This document shows, piece by piece, positions 46,426 through 55,800 of a stretch of 64,000 nucleotides of DNA. A program made the position numbers and the translations under genes. Within the stretch, counting starts at the first letter, position 1. Each line of letters begins with the position of its first letter. The notes below the pieces were generated by a model. That model did not search any database, was not told the origin of the DNA, and saw nothing but the letters and a program-made list of their open reading frames with translations. The stretch covers positions 124,001 through 188,000 of the forward strand of contig JAXMFU010000004.1 of assembly GCA_046347625.1 (NCBI GenBank), written 5' to 3'. Source of the stretch: CAIMUS01 sp046347625 (GTDB lineage: Bacteria > Pseudomonadota > Gammaproteobacteria > Competibacterales > Competibacteraceae).

Positions 46426-49299
46426 CTATGGGCGTGCCAATTGCTGTTTGATCTCGTCGGACGACAGCCCGTCGACTTCGGCTAAAAGTTGGGCGAGCAG
46501 CACATCGCTGGTTTGCTCCAGCCGTTTTGCATCCACTAAGCTGGCCAACCCGGCGATGGTGGCGTGTTCGAATAGCGCCGTCACCCCAATTTCGATCCCG
46601 AGCGCCTTGCGGATCCCTGAGGCGACTTGAGTCGCCATAATGGAGTGTCCTCCCAGTTCGAAGAAGTTCTCGTGGATGCCCACCTGTTCCAGTTGCAGTA
46701 ATTGGCGCCAGATATCGGCAATGGTCTCTTCGGTGGCCGTACGGGGGGCTACCAGACGGGTCGTCCTGCCTGCACTGCCCAGGCTGTCCATATCCGGTGC
46801 GGGCAGAGCGCGGCGATCGACTTTGCCGCTGGGTGTCAGGGGAAAGGCTTCCAGCAGTACAACCGCGGATGGCACCATAAAGGCCGGCAATTTGGTCAGG
46901 GCAAAGCGGCTCAATTCCGCCGCCGTCAGCACGGTGTCGCTGTCACCGGCGCTACCGGCCTCTCCCGCTACCGCTACCGAGGGCAGCGGTACTACGTACG
47001 CGACCAGCTGTTGATCTCTGCCGGAAGCATCCTTACAGGTGCTCACAACGGCCTGCCGCACCCGTGGATGCTCGTTTAATACGGCCTCGATTTCACCCGG
47101 CTCGATGCGCAGACCCCGGACTTTCACCATCGTGTCACTGCGACCGACAAACACGAGGTTACCATCGGGACGGTAGTAAACCCAATCGCCGGTTCGGTAA
47201 AGTCGCCCCGGCCCGAAGGGATTGGGAATGAATTTTTCTTCGGTGAGGGCCGGCCGCTCGAGGTAGCCTCGCGCCACTTGTACCCCGCCTAAATAGAGCT
47301 CCCCCGCTACTCCGATGGGCAGCGGTTGCAAGTGCCGATCCAGCACGTAGGCCTGGCAGTTGTCATAGGGCCGCCCGATGGGTGGAGGAACATCGGCGGG
47401 GGTGCATTCGCCGATCGTGGCCGCAATGGTAAATTCCGTCGGCCCGTAGATGTTATAGAAATGGTGACCCTGGGACCATTGTCTTACCAAGTCGGGTGTA
47501 CAGGCTTCGCCCGCTGCAAAAACGGCCTTCAGTGCCGGCAACTCGGTCGCAGCGGCAGTCGGTAGGGTGGCTAAGACAGAGGGCGTCAGGAAAAGATGTG
47601 TGATCGCCTGGGTTTTAAGCAGTTCCAGCAAGGCCGGCCCATGGAGCACTTGTTCTTCAGTAAGAATATAGAGCCTGGACCCGGCACAGAGCGGACAGAG
47701 GATCTCCCCAATGGAGGCATCGAAGCTCAACGAGAAAAATTGCGTCAGGCGGTCGGCAGGTTTCAGCTTTAGGTAGCGGATATCATTTTGAGTTATATTC
47801 GTCAGGCTACGGTGTTCCACCGCCACTCCCTTGGGTTTGCCGGTCGAACCGGAGGTGTAGATCACGTAAGCCAGTCGATCGCTGGTCAAATGACAAACCG
47901 GGTTTTCTTTTTTCTTCCCGGCGATGATCGGCTGTTCCGTCTCCAGACAGATGACCTTGGCCTGCTGATAGGGCGGTAGGTCGGCCAGCCATTTTTTACG
48001 GGTCAGAAGCAGCGCCGCCTGGGTATCTTGCAGCATAAAGGCTAAACGCTCTGCCGGGTAAGCCGGATCCAGAGGCAGGTAGGTGCCGCCTGCTTTGAAA
48101 ATGGCCAACAAGGCGACCACGGCCTCCAGGGAGCGCTCCACAAAGACACCTACCAGGTCTTCGGGACCCACGCCCTCTTCGATAAGATAATGGGCCAGCT
48201 GATTGGCTCGTTCATTCAATTCACGATACGTCAGCTGCGACTCCCCGTAGACGACTGCCACCGCATCGGGCGTCCGACTGGCTTGTGCGGCGAAGATGTC
48301 GTGGACACAGCGGTCCAGCGGGTGGTCGAATTCGGTTTTATTCCAATCCACCAACAGGAGTTGCCGTTCAGCCGCCGTGAGCAAGGGCAGGCGCTCGATA
48401 GAGGCGGAGGGAGCGGCGACGCCGGCCTCCAGCAAGGTTTGCAGGTGCCCCGTCATGCGTTGGAGGGTCGTGGCATCGAACAGGTTGGTGTTGTAGACCC
48501 AGTTGCCGACCATTTCCAAGCCGGCGTCACCGGCTTCCAACAACAAATCGAATTCAAAAGGATCGTACTCCAAAGGTGCGGCGGCTGGCTCCCGGCGCCA
48601 GACAAACAGCACCTGCACCAGCGGATGATGGCTGCCGGGGCGATCCGGACACAGGGCATCGACCCACTGCTGGAAGGGCAGATCTTGCTCCTGCTGCGCC
48701 TGCATCACCGCCTGCTGAACCTGGATGCATAGGTTCTGAAAGGCAGGCCCACCGACCAAGTCGAGGCGCAATACCCGTGTATCGGACAGACAGTCGGCCA
48801 GGGAGTCGCCGCCCTCAGGAGCGATGCTCAACGAACCGAGCAAAAGATCGGTTTGCCCGCTGTATCGAAACAGCAAGGTGGCAAAGGCGGCCAGTATCGT
48901 CGTCGCTACGGGGATCCCCAACTCCTGACTGAGGTTTTGCAACGTCCTGCTCAGTGTGCTCGGTAAGGTAAAGGGCTGGCGCCCACTGCGCCGGTTCTGT
49001 TCCTGGGGGCGTGGGCGATCGGTAGGCAGCTGCAGCAGGGGTGACGCCGTTGCAAACTGTTCGCGCCATTGGGCGCGCTTCTTCTCCAGCCTCTCGCCCT
49101 GAAGCCAGGGCCGTTGCGTTAGGCCTTGCCGTAAAAGAGCCAGCAGGTCTGTTTTGTGAGCCGACATCGCTTGTACCAAATCCGGCGTCAAGGTGCCCTT
49201 AGGGGCCTTGTAGCGCAAGCGATTATCTTCGAGCCAGAGCTTGACCTGGCGTGCGTGAAGCTCCAGCACCAGTTGTTCGAGGGAATTCGCCGCGTTCAT
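46426..49299 (-). CDS. NRPS: TubC-type docking domain, C-terminal half of a C domain, A, PCP
   Basis: 957 residues; the start overlaps the radical SAM stop (ATGA). Residues 1-58 are a TubC-type docking domain (LWLEDNRLRYKAPKGTLTPDL). Residues about 65-295 match only the second half of a condensation domain (LQLPTDRPRP, LLGSLSIAPEGG, DLPFQQWVDAL); the first lobe with HHxxxDG is absent. A: YTSGSTGKPKG (about 480), YGPTEFT, YRTGDW; aligned to GrsA the pocket reads D-A-G-F-F-A-I-I-A-K, with no secure substrate. PCP: LGGHSIMATQV (about 882). Condensation must be supplied by another protein, most likely the free C domain two genes upstream. The C-terminal tail lacks an acidic docking motif. Confidence 0.93.
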   Translation of the reverse strand: MNAANSLEQLVLELHARQVKLWLEDNRLRYKAPKGTLTPDLVQAMSAHKTDLLALLRQGLTQRPWLQGERLEKKRAQWREQFATASPLLQLPTDRPRPQEQNRRSGRQPFTLPSTLSRTLQNLSQELGIPVATTILAAFATLLFRYSGQTDLLLGSLSIAPEGGDSLADCLSDTRVLRLDLVGGPAFQNLCIQVQQAVMQAQQEQDLPFQQWVDALCPDRPGSHHPLVQVLFVWRREPAAAPLEYDPFEFDLLLEAGDAGLEMVGNWVYNTNLFDATTLQRMTGHLQTLLEAGVAAPSASIERLPLLTAAERQLLLVDWNKTEFDHPLDRCVHDIFAAQASRTPDAVAVVYGESQLTYRELNERANQLAHYLIEEGVGPEDLVGVFVERSLEAVVALLAIFKAGGTYLPLDPAYPAERLAFMLQDTQAALLLTRKKWLADLPPYQQAKVICLETEQPIIAGKKKENPVCHLTSDRLAYVIYTSGSTGKPKGVAVEHRSLTNITQNDIRYLKLKPADRLTQFFSLSFDASIGEILCPLCAGSRLYILTEEQVLHGPALLELLKTQAITHLFLTPSVLATLPTAAATELPALKAVFAAGEACTPDLVRQWSQGHHFYNIYGPTEFTIAATIGECTPADVPPPIGRPYDNCQAYVLDRHLQPLPIGVAGELYLGGVQVARGYLERPALTEEKFIPNPFGPGRLYRTGDWVYYRPDGNLVFVGRSDTMVKVRGLRIEPGEIEAVLNEHPRVRQAVVSTCKDASGRDQQLVAYVVPLPSVAVAGEAGSAGDSDTVLTAAELSRFALTKLPAFMVPSAVVLLEAFPLTPSGKVDRRALPAPDMDSLGSAGRTTRLVAPRTATEETIADIWRQLLQLEQVGIHENFFELGGHSIMATQVASGIRKALGIEIGVTALFEHATIAGLASLVDAKRLEQTSDVLLAQLLAEVDGLSSDEIKQQLARP

Positions 49300-51290
49300 A
49301 GTTCCAATGCCCCTTCGTCATACTCTTCCTCTTCAGATGGATGGGTAGCCGCAGTCGTGCTAAAAATAGCACTGATCTTCTGCAAGACTTGCCGATCGAG
49401 GAGCGGCTCCCGATAGTAGGTAGGCGCAAAGGGCAGCACCAGGCTCATGAACTTGCCGTTTTCCTCGAAGAGTAAACCGTGCGTTTGCAGAAATTCGATT
49501 TCCTTTTCGACGCTGAGGCCATCGCTACCGCCCAGCCTTTGGGCCAGGGTGGTAAGAGAAACCCCGCGGTGAGCCAGTTCGTTCAGCACCCGTTTGCTGT
49601 GCGGGTCGATGGGATACTCCAGTACTTCACCCGAACGGGAATCGTGAACCAGCGTGGTGTGCCCGGTTTGCTTCAGGAAAAGATTTGCCCGCAACTGGGG
49701 AACGTCCAGAGGCCAGCATTGCTGCCAGCGTTCGATCTGCTCGTTGACTTTATTGATCCAGCGGGCCGTGGCAGTGATATAGGGCGCGTCGAAATTGTGA
49801 TCCGTGAAGAAATAGGCCAGATTGCCAAGAGATTCCTGGGGGAAGGGATAAACGATTGCATAAAAATCGAAAGGGTGTAAGTCCAGACCATACTCCGTAG
49901 CCTTGATAAAGTAAGGACTGTAGCGGTCGAAACGGACCGGATAGGCTTCGCTGGGGGGCGGCAGGTGCATCAGCAAGGAAAAATCCCGAACATATTTTTC
50001 GTAGACTGCTGCTGCTTCTCCTGGAAAACCCATTAGGATATGCCATTCCGGCGATACCCCATACAGCGCGCAGTATTTTAGCAGCGCCAGATTGGTGAAG
50101 GCGGTGCTGCCTTTTTTCATCAGCGTAAGCGTGGAAGTATTCAGAGCTTCTATGCCTGGCTGAATCCGGGTCACCCCGGCTTTTGCCAGTACTGCCACCT
50201 GCTCCTGCTTGAGATTGGCTTTCACTTCATAGAGAATTTTTACCCCGGGTGGCGTATTGAGATGCGGAATGACGCTGTCCAGATAGCTCATCGGCAGAAT
50301 GTTGTCGACACCTTCGAATAACTTGCACCGGGGAACGAATTTAAACAGCGAGTCGAATAGAGCCAGAGCGTTTTCCGGTGCCATGGCCCGATAGAGCATG
50401 GTCGAGCCATTCAAGCCACAAAACGTACAGTGGGAGTGCTCGCCCCACCAGCAGCCCCGTGAGGTCTCGAAGAGCAAGTTCGTTGCTACGGCGCGGTCGG
50501 GAAAATGTTTTTCGATACTGTCCAAAAACGAAGTATAGTCCAGATCGATGGGAGTATTTACATTGAGATCTTCGCCGAGTACCCCCCATTTTCCAGAGAT
50601 CGATTGTTGTCCTACGGCTGCTAGATTTTGTTTGGAGAAAACCCCGTGGATACGGTGACACCGATCCGACTCGCCATGCAACCAATGTTCGACAAACTGA
50701 GGAAGACTTTTCAAAGCCGGACCGGAAAAGACAAAGTCGATTTGGGGCACGTTTTTTACTATTTCCAGCCCCATGGGGTATTCGGCGTTGGCTCCGCCCA
50801 GCACCGTAGTCAGGGCCGGATTCCGCATTTTCAATTTTCTGGCCAGCGCAAAGCAGGCGATGTTTTGCACGAACATGGAGGTGAAGCCAACCAGGTTCGC
50901 CTTATCGAGCCCATACTGGTCGATCAGCGTATCCAGATATGCCTCCACGCCCCGCCGCTTTTCCAGCATTATCGCTTTGAATCGCTGCGTTTCCTCATCC
51001 TGGCCGGGGTAATAGCGCCGGAAGTATTCCTCGGTGTTGTCCGCGACTTCGGGAAAGGCCAGCGGGCGGAAAAACCAGCCGCCCACCTCGTTGAAATTAT
51101 GGAACGAAGTGACCAGCGTCTGGTACAGCTGGAATCCGAAATAGTTGGCAAAGTCATGGTTAAGATAAAAAATGTCTACGGATAATTCCGTTGAAAAGTG
51201 GTCTCTGAGCACCGATTGCAACTGGGTCAGCCCAAGCGATGGAATGGAGACGTCCACGAAAGGCATATTGATTAAGCAGACGCTATACAT
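49296..51290 (-). CDS. Radical SAM enzyme of the RiPP-maturation type 1 family, with NRPS-docking-like tail
   Basis: 664 residues. The iron-sulfur motif is GCWWGEHSHCTFCGLNG (about residues 279-295), a CX7CX2C spacing typical of RiPP maturation radical SAM protein 1 (TIGR03975 as I recall it). The N-terminal third (VGFTSMFVQNIACFALARKLK, VLGGANAEYPMG) is a B12-binding-like Rossmann region, though I see no DxHxxG motif. The C-terminal region has the winged-helix segment usual for the family. The last residues, EEEYDEGALEL, resemble the acidic tails of the first two assembly-line proteins that face TubC-type docking domains. It overlaps the free C-domain gene by 19 bp and has GAGGAGA before its ATG. 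The reaction is unknown: C-methylation, epimerisation or C-H crosslinking are options. Confidence 0.88.
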   Translation of the reverse strand: MYSVCLINMPFVDVSIPSLGLTQLQSVLRDHFSTELSVDIFYLNHDFANYFGFQLYQTLVTSFHNFNEVGGWFFRPLAFPEVADNTEEYFRRYYPGQDEETQRFKAIMLEKRRGVEAYLDTLIDQYGLDKANLVGFTSMFVQNIACFALARKLKMRNPALTTVLGGANAEYPMGLEIVKNVPQIDFVFSGPALKSLPQFVEHWLHGESDRCHRIHGVFSKQNLAAVGQQSISGKWGVLGEDLNVNTPIDLDYTSFLDSIEKHFPDRAVATNLLFETSRGCWWGEHSHCTFCGLNGSTMLYRAMAPENALALFDSLFKFVPRCKLFEGVDNILPMSYLDSVIPHLNTPPGVKILYEVKANLKQEQVAVLAKAGVTRIQPGIEALNTSTLTLMKKGSTAFTNLALLKYCALYGVSPEWHILMGFPGEAAAVYEKYVRDFSLLMHLPPPSEAYPVRFDRYSPYFIKATEYGLDLHPFDFYAIVYPFPQESLGNLAYFFTDHNFDAPYITATARWINKVNEQIERWQQCWPLDVPQLRANLFLKQTGHTTLVHDSRSGEVLEYPIDPHSKRVLNELAHRGVSLTTLAQRLGGSDGLSVEKEIEFLQTHGLLFEENGKFMSLVLPFAPTYYREPLLDRQVLQKISAIFSTTAATHPSEEEEYDEGALEL

Positions 51291-52882
51291 TCGGTTCTCC
51301 TCGTTGTCAGCAATGCCGAAATGGGCTGTTCCGGTTGATCCACAATCGCCTGGAGCAGCGTTCGGAAGCTCTCTACCAGGCGGGCAATCGTTGAGGCTTC
51401 AAACAGGTCGGTGTTATAGCGAATAAGGCCATGCAACCGATCCGGCTCTTCCAAGATTCCCAGAATCAAATCTTCCTCCCAGTTACCGACCAGGGGTATA
51501 GGGAGTTCACAGCGTTCCAGCGTTAATACACCGGATCCCTCCGACTTCTGCGCGGCCGGTGCGCTGAGGATGGCGGCGTGCAGGTAATTCAACGACACTT
51601 GCACCAGCGGAGGGCGGCCGGCGTCTGTTTGAATCCCCAGTCGTTCCGCTATCAGCGCCGAGGGATAGCCTTGGTGGGCCAAGGCTTCTAAAACTTGCCG
51701 CTGAACCTGGCTGAGATAGTGGGTGAAGGTGAAAGCCGGCTCGTCCGGCAGGATAGAACGCAACACGACCACATCCACCAGGCTACCCACCAGCCTGTCC
51801 AATTCCGGGCGCACCCGATTGTTGACGGTCCCTCCTACTAAAATATCCTGCTGCCCGGACAGTCCATGGAGGAGCAGTTGCAACGCGGCCTGCAGCACTA
51901 CATAGAGGGTCGTGCCCTTGCGCTGGACCAGTTGCCTGAGTTGCCGGGTCAGCTCACCTGTCAGGTGAAATTCATACCCTGTGCCCCGGTGACTGATTAG
52001 CGCCGGGCGCGGATGGTCGGTGGGTAAATTAAGCACGGGAAGCGTTCCGGACAACTGCTGTTGCCAGTAGTGCCACAGGCGTTCGCCTTCGGGTCCGCTC
52101 AGCATATCGTGTTGCCAATGCAGATAATCGGTAAACGACCAGAGAAGCTCCGGCAAAGCGGCTGCACTGCCGGTCAGCTGCGCCTGATACAACAGCGGCA
52201 GTTCCTCCCAAATAATCTGCATGGACCACCCATCGATGGCAATATGGTGGGAAAGCAACAGCAGGATATGGTCGTCGGGCGCCCGGGTAAACAGATAGAC
52301 GCGTAGCGGTGGCTCCCGCTCGAGATCGAAGCCATAGCTCCAGAGGGTTGCCACTTTTTCGATCAATTGTGCTTGAGACCAAGCACTGATATCAATCACC
52401 GCAAAGGGAACGTCTGCTTTCGGTTGCACCTGCTGCATAAGAACTCCATTGCGGCAGGCCACCTGCAGGCGTAATGCCGCGTGGCGAGCAGCCAAATCCT
52501 GACAGGCGCGTTGCAGGGCCGGGAGATCGATTTCCGCACGAATGGCAAATAGCGGTCCATTATTGACATAGGTTTTCTCTACCGCCGTTTGCGGCGGAAT
52601 AAGGTTGCGCTGGGTGTATAATAGTGGCAGCCAGCTCGATTCCTCAGGGGTTTCCTTTCGTCCAGGCGGCGCACTACCCGCCGGCTTCTGTTGCGCCTGC
52701 TGCAGAAAGGCCAGCAATTCGGCTTTGCGCCGGACCAGTTCAGCGCGCAATGTGGCTGTCAAGACGCCTTTAGGAGCCCGATAGCGCAGATAATCGCCGT
52801 CCAGCCAAAGCATTATCCCTTGCCGGTTCAGTTCGGCTAAAAACCGCTGTAGATTTTCCGCCGGTGAATACGGTCCATTCAT
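51272..52882 (-). CDS. Free-standing condensation domain with TubC-type docking domain
   Basis: 536 residues. Residues about 8-60 form the docking domain (IMLWLDGDYLRYRAPKGVL). The rest is one complete C domain: start region PLLYTQRNLIPPQTA, catalytic SHHIAIDGWSMQ (about 212-223), LPTDHPRP, and VGGTVNNRVRPELDRLVGSLVD. There is no A or PCP domain and no acidic C-terminal tail. It overlaps its neighbours (ATGA at the start). Since the next NRPS protein has only half a C domain, this protein most likely forms that peptide bond in trans. The ancestor was probably one docking-C-A-PCP protein that was split. Confidence 0.92.
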   Translation of the reverse strand: MNGPYSPAENLQRFLAELNRQGIMLWLDGDYLRYRAPKGVLTATLRAELVRRKAELLAFLQQAQQKPAGSAPPGRKETPEESSWLPLLYTQRNLIPPQTAVEKTYVNNGPLFAIRAEIDLPALQRACQDLAARHAALRLQVACRNGVLMQQVQPKADVPFAVIDISAWSQAQLIEKVATLWSYGFDLEREPPLRVYLFTRAPDDHILLLLSHHIAIDGWSMQIIWEELPLLYQAQLTGSAAALPELLWSFTDYLHWQHDMLSGPEGERLWHYWQQQLSGTLPVLNLPTDHPRPALISHRGTGYEFHLTGELTRQLRQLVQRKGTTLYVVLQAALQLLLHGLSGQQDILVGGTVNNRVRPELDRLVGSLVDVVVLRSILPDEPAFTFTHYLSQVQRQVLEALAHQGYPSALIAERLGIQTDAGRPPLVQVSLNYLHAAILSAPAAQKSEGSGVLTLERCELPIPLVGNWEEDLILGILEEPDRLHGLIRYNTDLFEASTIARLVESFRTLLQAIVDQPEQPISALLTTRRTECIASA

Positions 52883-55800
52883 AACACTATTCCCTCTTCA
52901 TGCTCTGCATTTTCCATCACATTTTCCACTGACTCATTCCAGGTACCGTTCAGCACTTTCGCCAGCGCGTCGCGATAGTGTGCTTTGAGATAGCTCCCCA
53001 GCTCAGCCACTGTGGGGTTCTCGAACAAGCTTGCAAGGGGAATCGTGACTTCTAATTGCTTTTGCAGTTGGTTCATTAACCGCGTGGCATGAAGGGAATC
53101 GCCGGCCAAATCCGTAAAGAAATGATCATGAATGCCAATGGTCTCTATCCCTAAATAGTGTTGCCAAACGTCGGCTACCCATTGCTCCACACGATCTTGC
53201 GGCGCTACATAAGGTACACCGAGATCGGAACGGGTATGTAAAGTATCCGGGCCGGAGATTTGCAGTTCCGGTGCCGACCGCTTTTGAGATTCCTCCAGCA
53301 TCTGCTGGAAATCTTGTGTTGAGACCAGCACTTGCGATAAGCCACCGGCCAAAATACGGTCCAGTGCCGCGCGTCCTTCGTGAGATAAGATGCCCTGTTT
53401 CAGGCTTTCGGCCTGAACAGTCAGAATTTCAGCGGATGCCGTGGCATTGGCGACCCTGTCGGCGAGGATTCCCACTTCCTGCCAGGCGCCCCAATTGACC
53501 GCGGTTGTGAGCCTGGCAACCTGGCTATGGTGAGCAAAGGCATCCAGAAAGGCATTGGCCGCCGTGTAATCGATCTGCCCAAACCCACCCAGGAGTGAAG
53601 TCAGGGAGGAACAAAGTACCATGAAGTCGAGGCCGTTACCTTGGAGTATATCGGCCAGCACCAGCGTGCCGTTGACCTTCGATGCCAGTACCGCCGCCGC
53701 TTCGGCGGGGGTTTTGCGTAGGATCACGCCATCGCCGGGTACGCCGGCCGCGTGAATCACCCCATTAATAAGGCCAAAACGCGCCTGGCCTTGCGTCACC
53801 GCCGCTTGCATTTCCGCATAGTTGGCCACATCGGCATGCAGTACCAGCACTGCCGCGCCGACGGCTTCCAATGCCTGGAGCGTGCGGATCGTGCGACTGA
53901 TCTTGTCGTTCGCCGCATGCGCCGTCAGCCAGGCTTCCCAGTCCTCGCGCTCGGGAAAAGCAGAACGGCCAATCAAGATCAATTTGGTTTGAAAGGCAGC
54001 CAGATATTCGGCCAGGACAAGCCCGACACCGCCCAAGCCGCCCGTGATCAGATAGACCCCGCCGGGTCTTATCCTGGAATGTTCGGATGGCGCCTTTTCC
54101 AGGCGGATGGGCTTGAAGGTCTGTGTCCAGCGATACTTGCCGCGATAGGCAATCACCTGTGACGGGGGTATGGGTTGCTTCGGGTCAAGCGGCAACAGTT
54201 CCGCGCCTAACCGGTCGATCACCTTGATGGCAGGAGTCAAGTCTTCTGCTACGACGATATCGATGCTATGGCAGCTTATGTTGGGGAATTCTTCCGGAAT
54301 GACCTTGATCGGCCCAAGCACGGTCGCCTTCTCCGGGCATAATTCTTCCTCTCCAGTGACCTCTTGCAACTGGTTCGTGACAACAATCAAATGAATTTTC
54401 TCTGTAATCGATCCAAGCGCCTGCGCCAGAAAAAGCAGACTATAGAAACCCTGCAGCAATCCCGCTTCGGTCGCCGCCAGATCCACGGCGGATGGCATGG
54501 CGGTCACCCGCCAGAGGTGAACAATCATTTGGGGACGCTGCCCTTGCGCCAGAAGCTCCTGGAGTAAGCGTTCATAGTCCTCTTTTCGTTGCGGACAGAG
54601 CGTATACAGGCCGTCGCTTACCTTGGTAAATTCCGACCCGATGCACACGGCAATCACAGCTTGTCCCGCTTGTTCGAGCCGTTTTACCAGTTGCTCGCCC
54701 ACTCCACACTCGTCGATAAATAATAGCCAGGTCCGGGCGGAAGGTAGCTCCGGGAGAGCCGGCAACGCGCAACGTTCCCAGCCGGGGATGTAGAACCAGT
54801 CTGCAATATCCGGTCGCTTGACGAGCGTCTTAGGCTTCTTAAAGCTATCTTGCGTCTTTGCGGGTTCGATCCAATAGCGCTGGCGTTCAAAGGGATAGGT
54901 AGGCAACGGCAGCCGCCGGCGCCGCTCGTACGCAGAGAACCCAGACCAATCCACCCGCCCACCGGCTAACCACAGCCTGCCCAGCGTCTCGAGCATAAAG
55001 GCGACATCGGATTGCTTTTCGTTGGGATGCGGTAATGACGTGAGCACGATCTGGCGATCATAGGCAGGATGCCGTTGTGCCAACGAGGCCAGCGTGCGCC
55101 CAGGCCCTACTTCCAGCAAGATTTGCTCCGGCTCTTGGAGCAGCGTCTGGAGGCCATCGGCAAACCGTACCGTCTGGCGTAGATGACGCACCCAATAATC
55201 CGGATCAGTTGCTTCCGAAGCTGCAATCCAGCCACCGGTAAGGTTCGACACGAACGGAATCCGAGGCGGCTGCAAGGCGAGAGTTTCGATAAAGCGGCGG
55301 AAGGGTTCCAGAATGGGCGCGACCCTCTCTGAATGGGCGGCCACCGCAATGTGGATACGGCGATATTCGACCGCCTCCTCGCTATCGGCTTGCCGGGCCA
55401 GCCGGGACTCCAACGCATCGATGGCCTGCGTCTCTCCAGAGACTGCACAGAGCGTCGGTGTATTGACCGCCGCAATCGATAGCTCGGCGCCAAGCCAGGG
55501 TTGCAGTTCCGCCTCAGGCAAAGCGACGGAGAGCATCGCACCGGCCGGCAACCTCTCAAAGAGTTGACCGCGCAACGTGACCAGCGCGAGGGCATCTTCC
55601 AAGGAGAAGACCCCTGCCAGACAAGCAGCGGTATATTCACCCAGGCTGTGGCCAATCAGAGCGTGCGGGTGAACACCCCAGGCCATCCACAGTTTGGCGA
55701 GGGCATATTGGGTCATAAAGAGCGCCGGCAGTGCCACGGCAGTCTGTTGCAATTGCTGAACGGCTTGCTCTACATCCGCAGGATGGTAAAGCAAAGTGCG

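Noticed and set aside
49296..51290. RiPP cluster with precursor peptide around the radical SAM gene
   Set aside because: Both neighbours overlap the gene and are NRPS proteins; no space for a precursor gene exists next to it.
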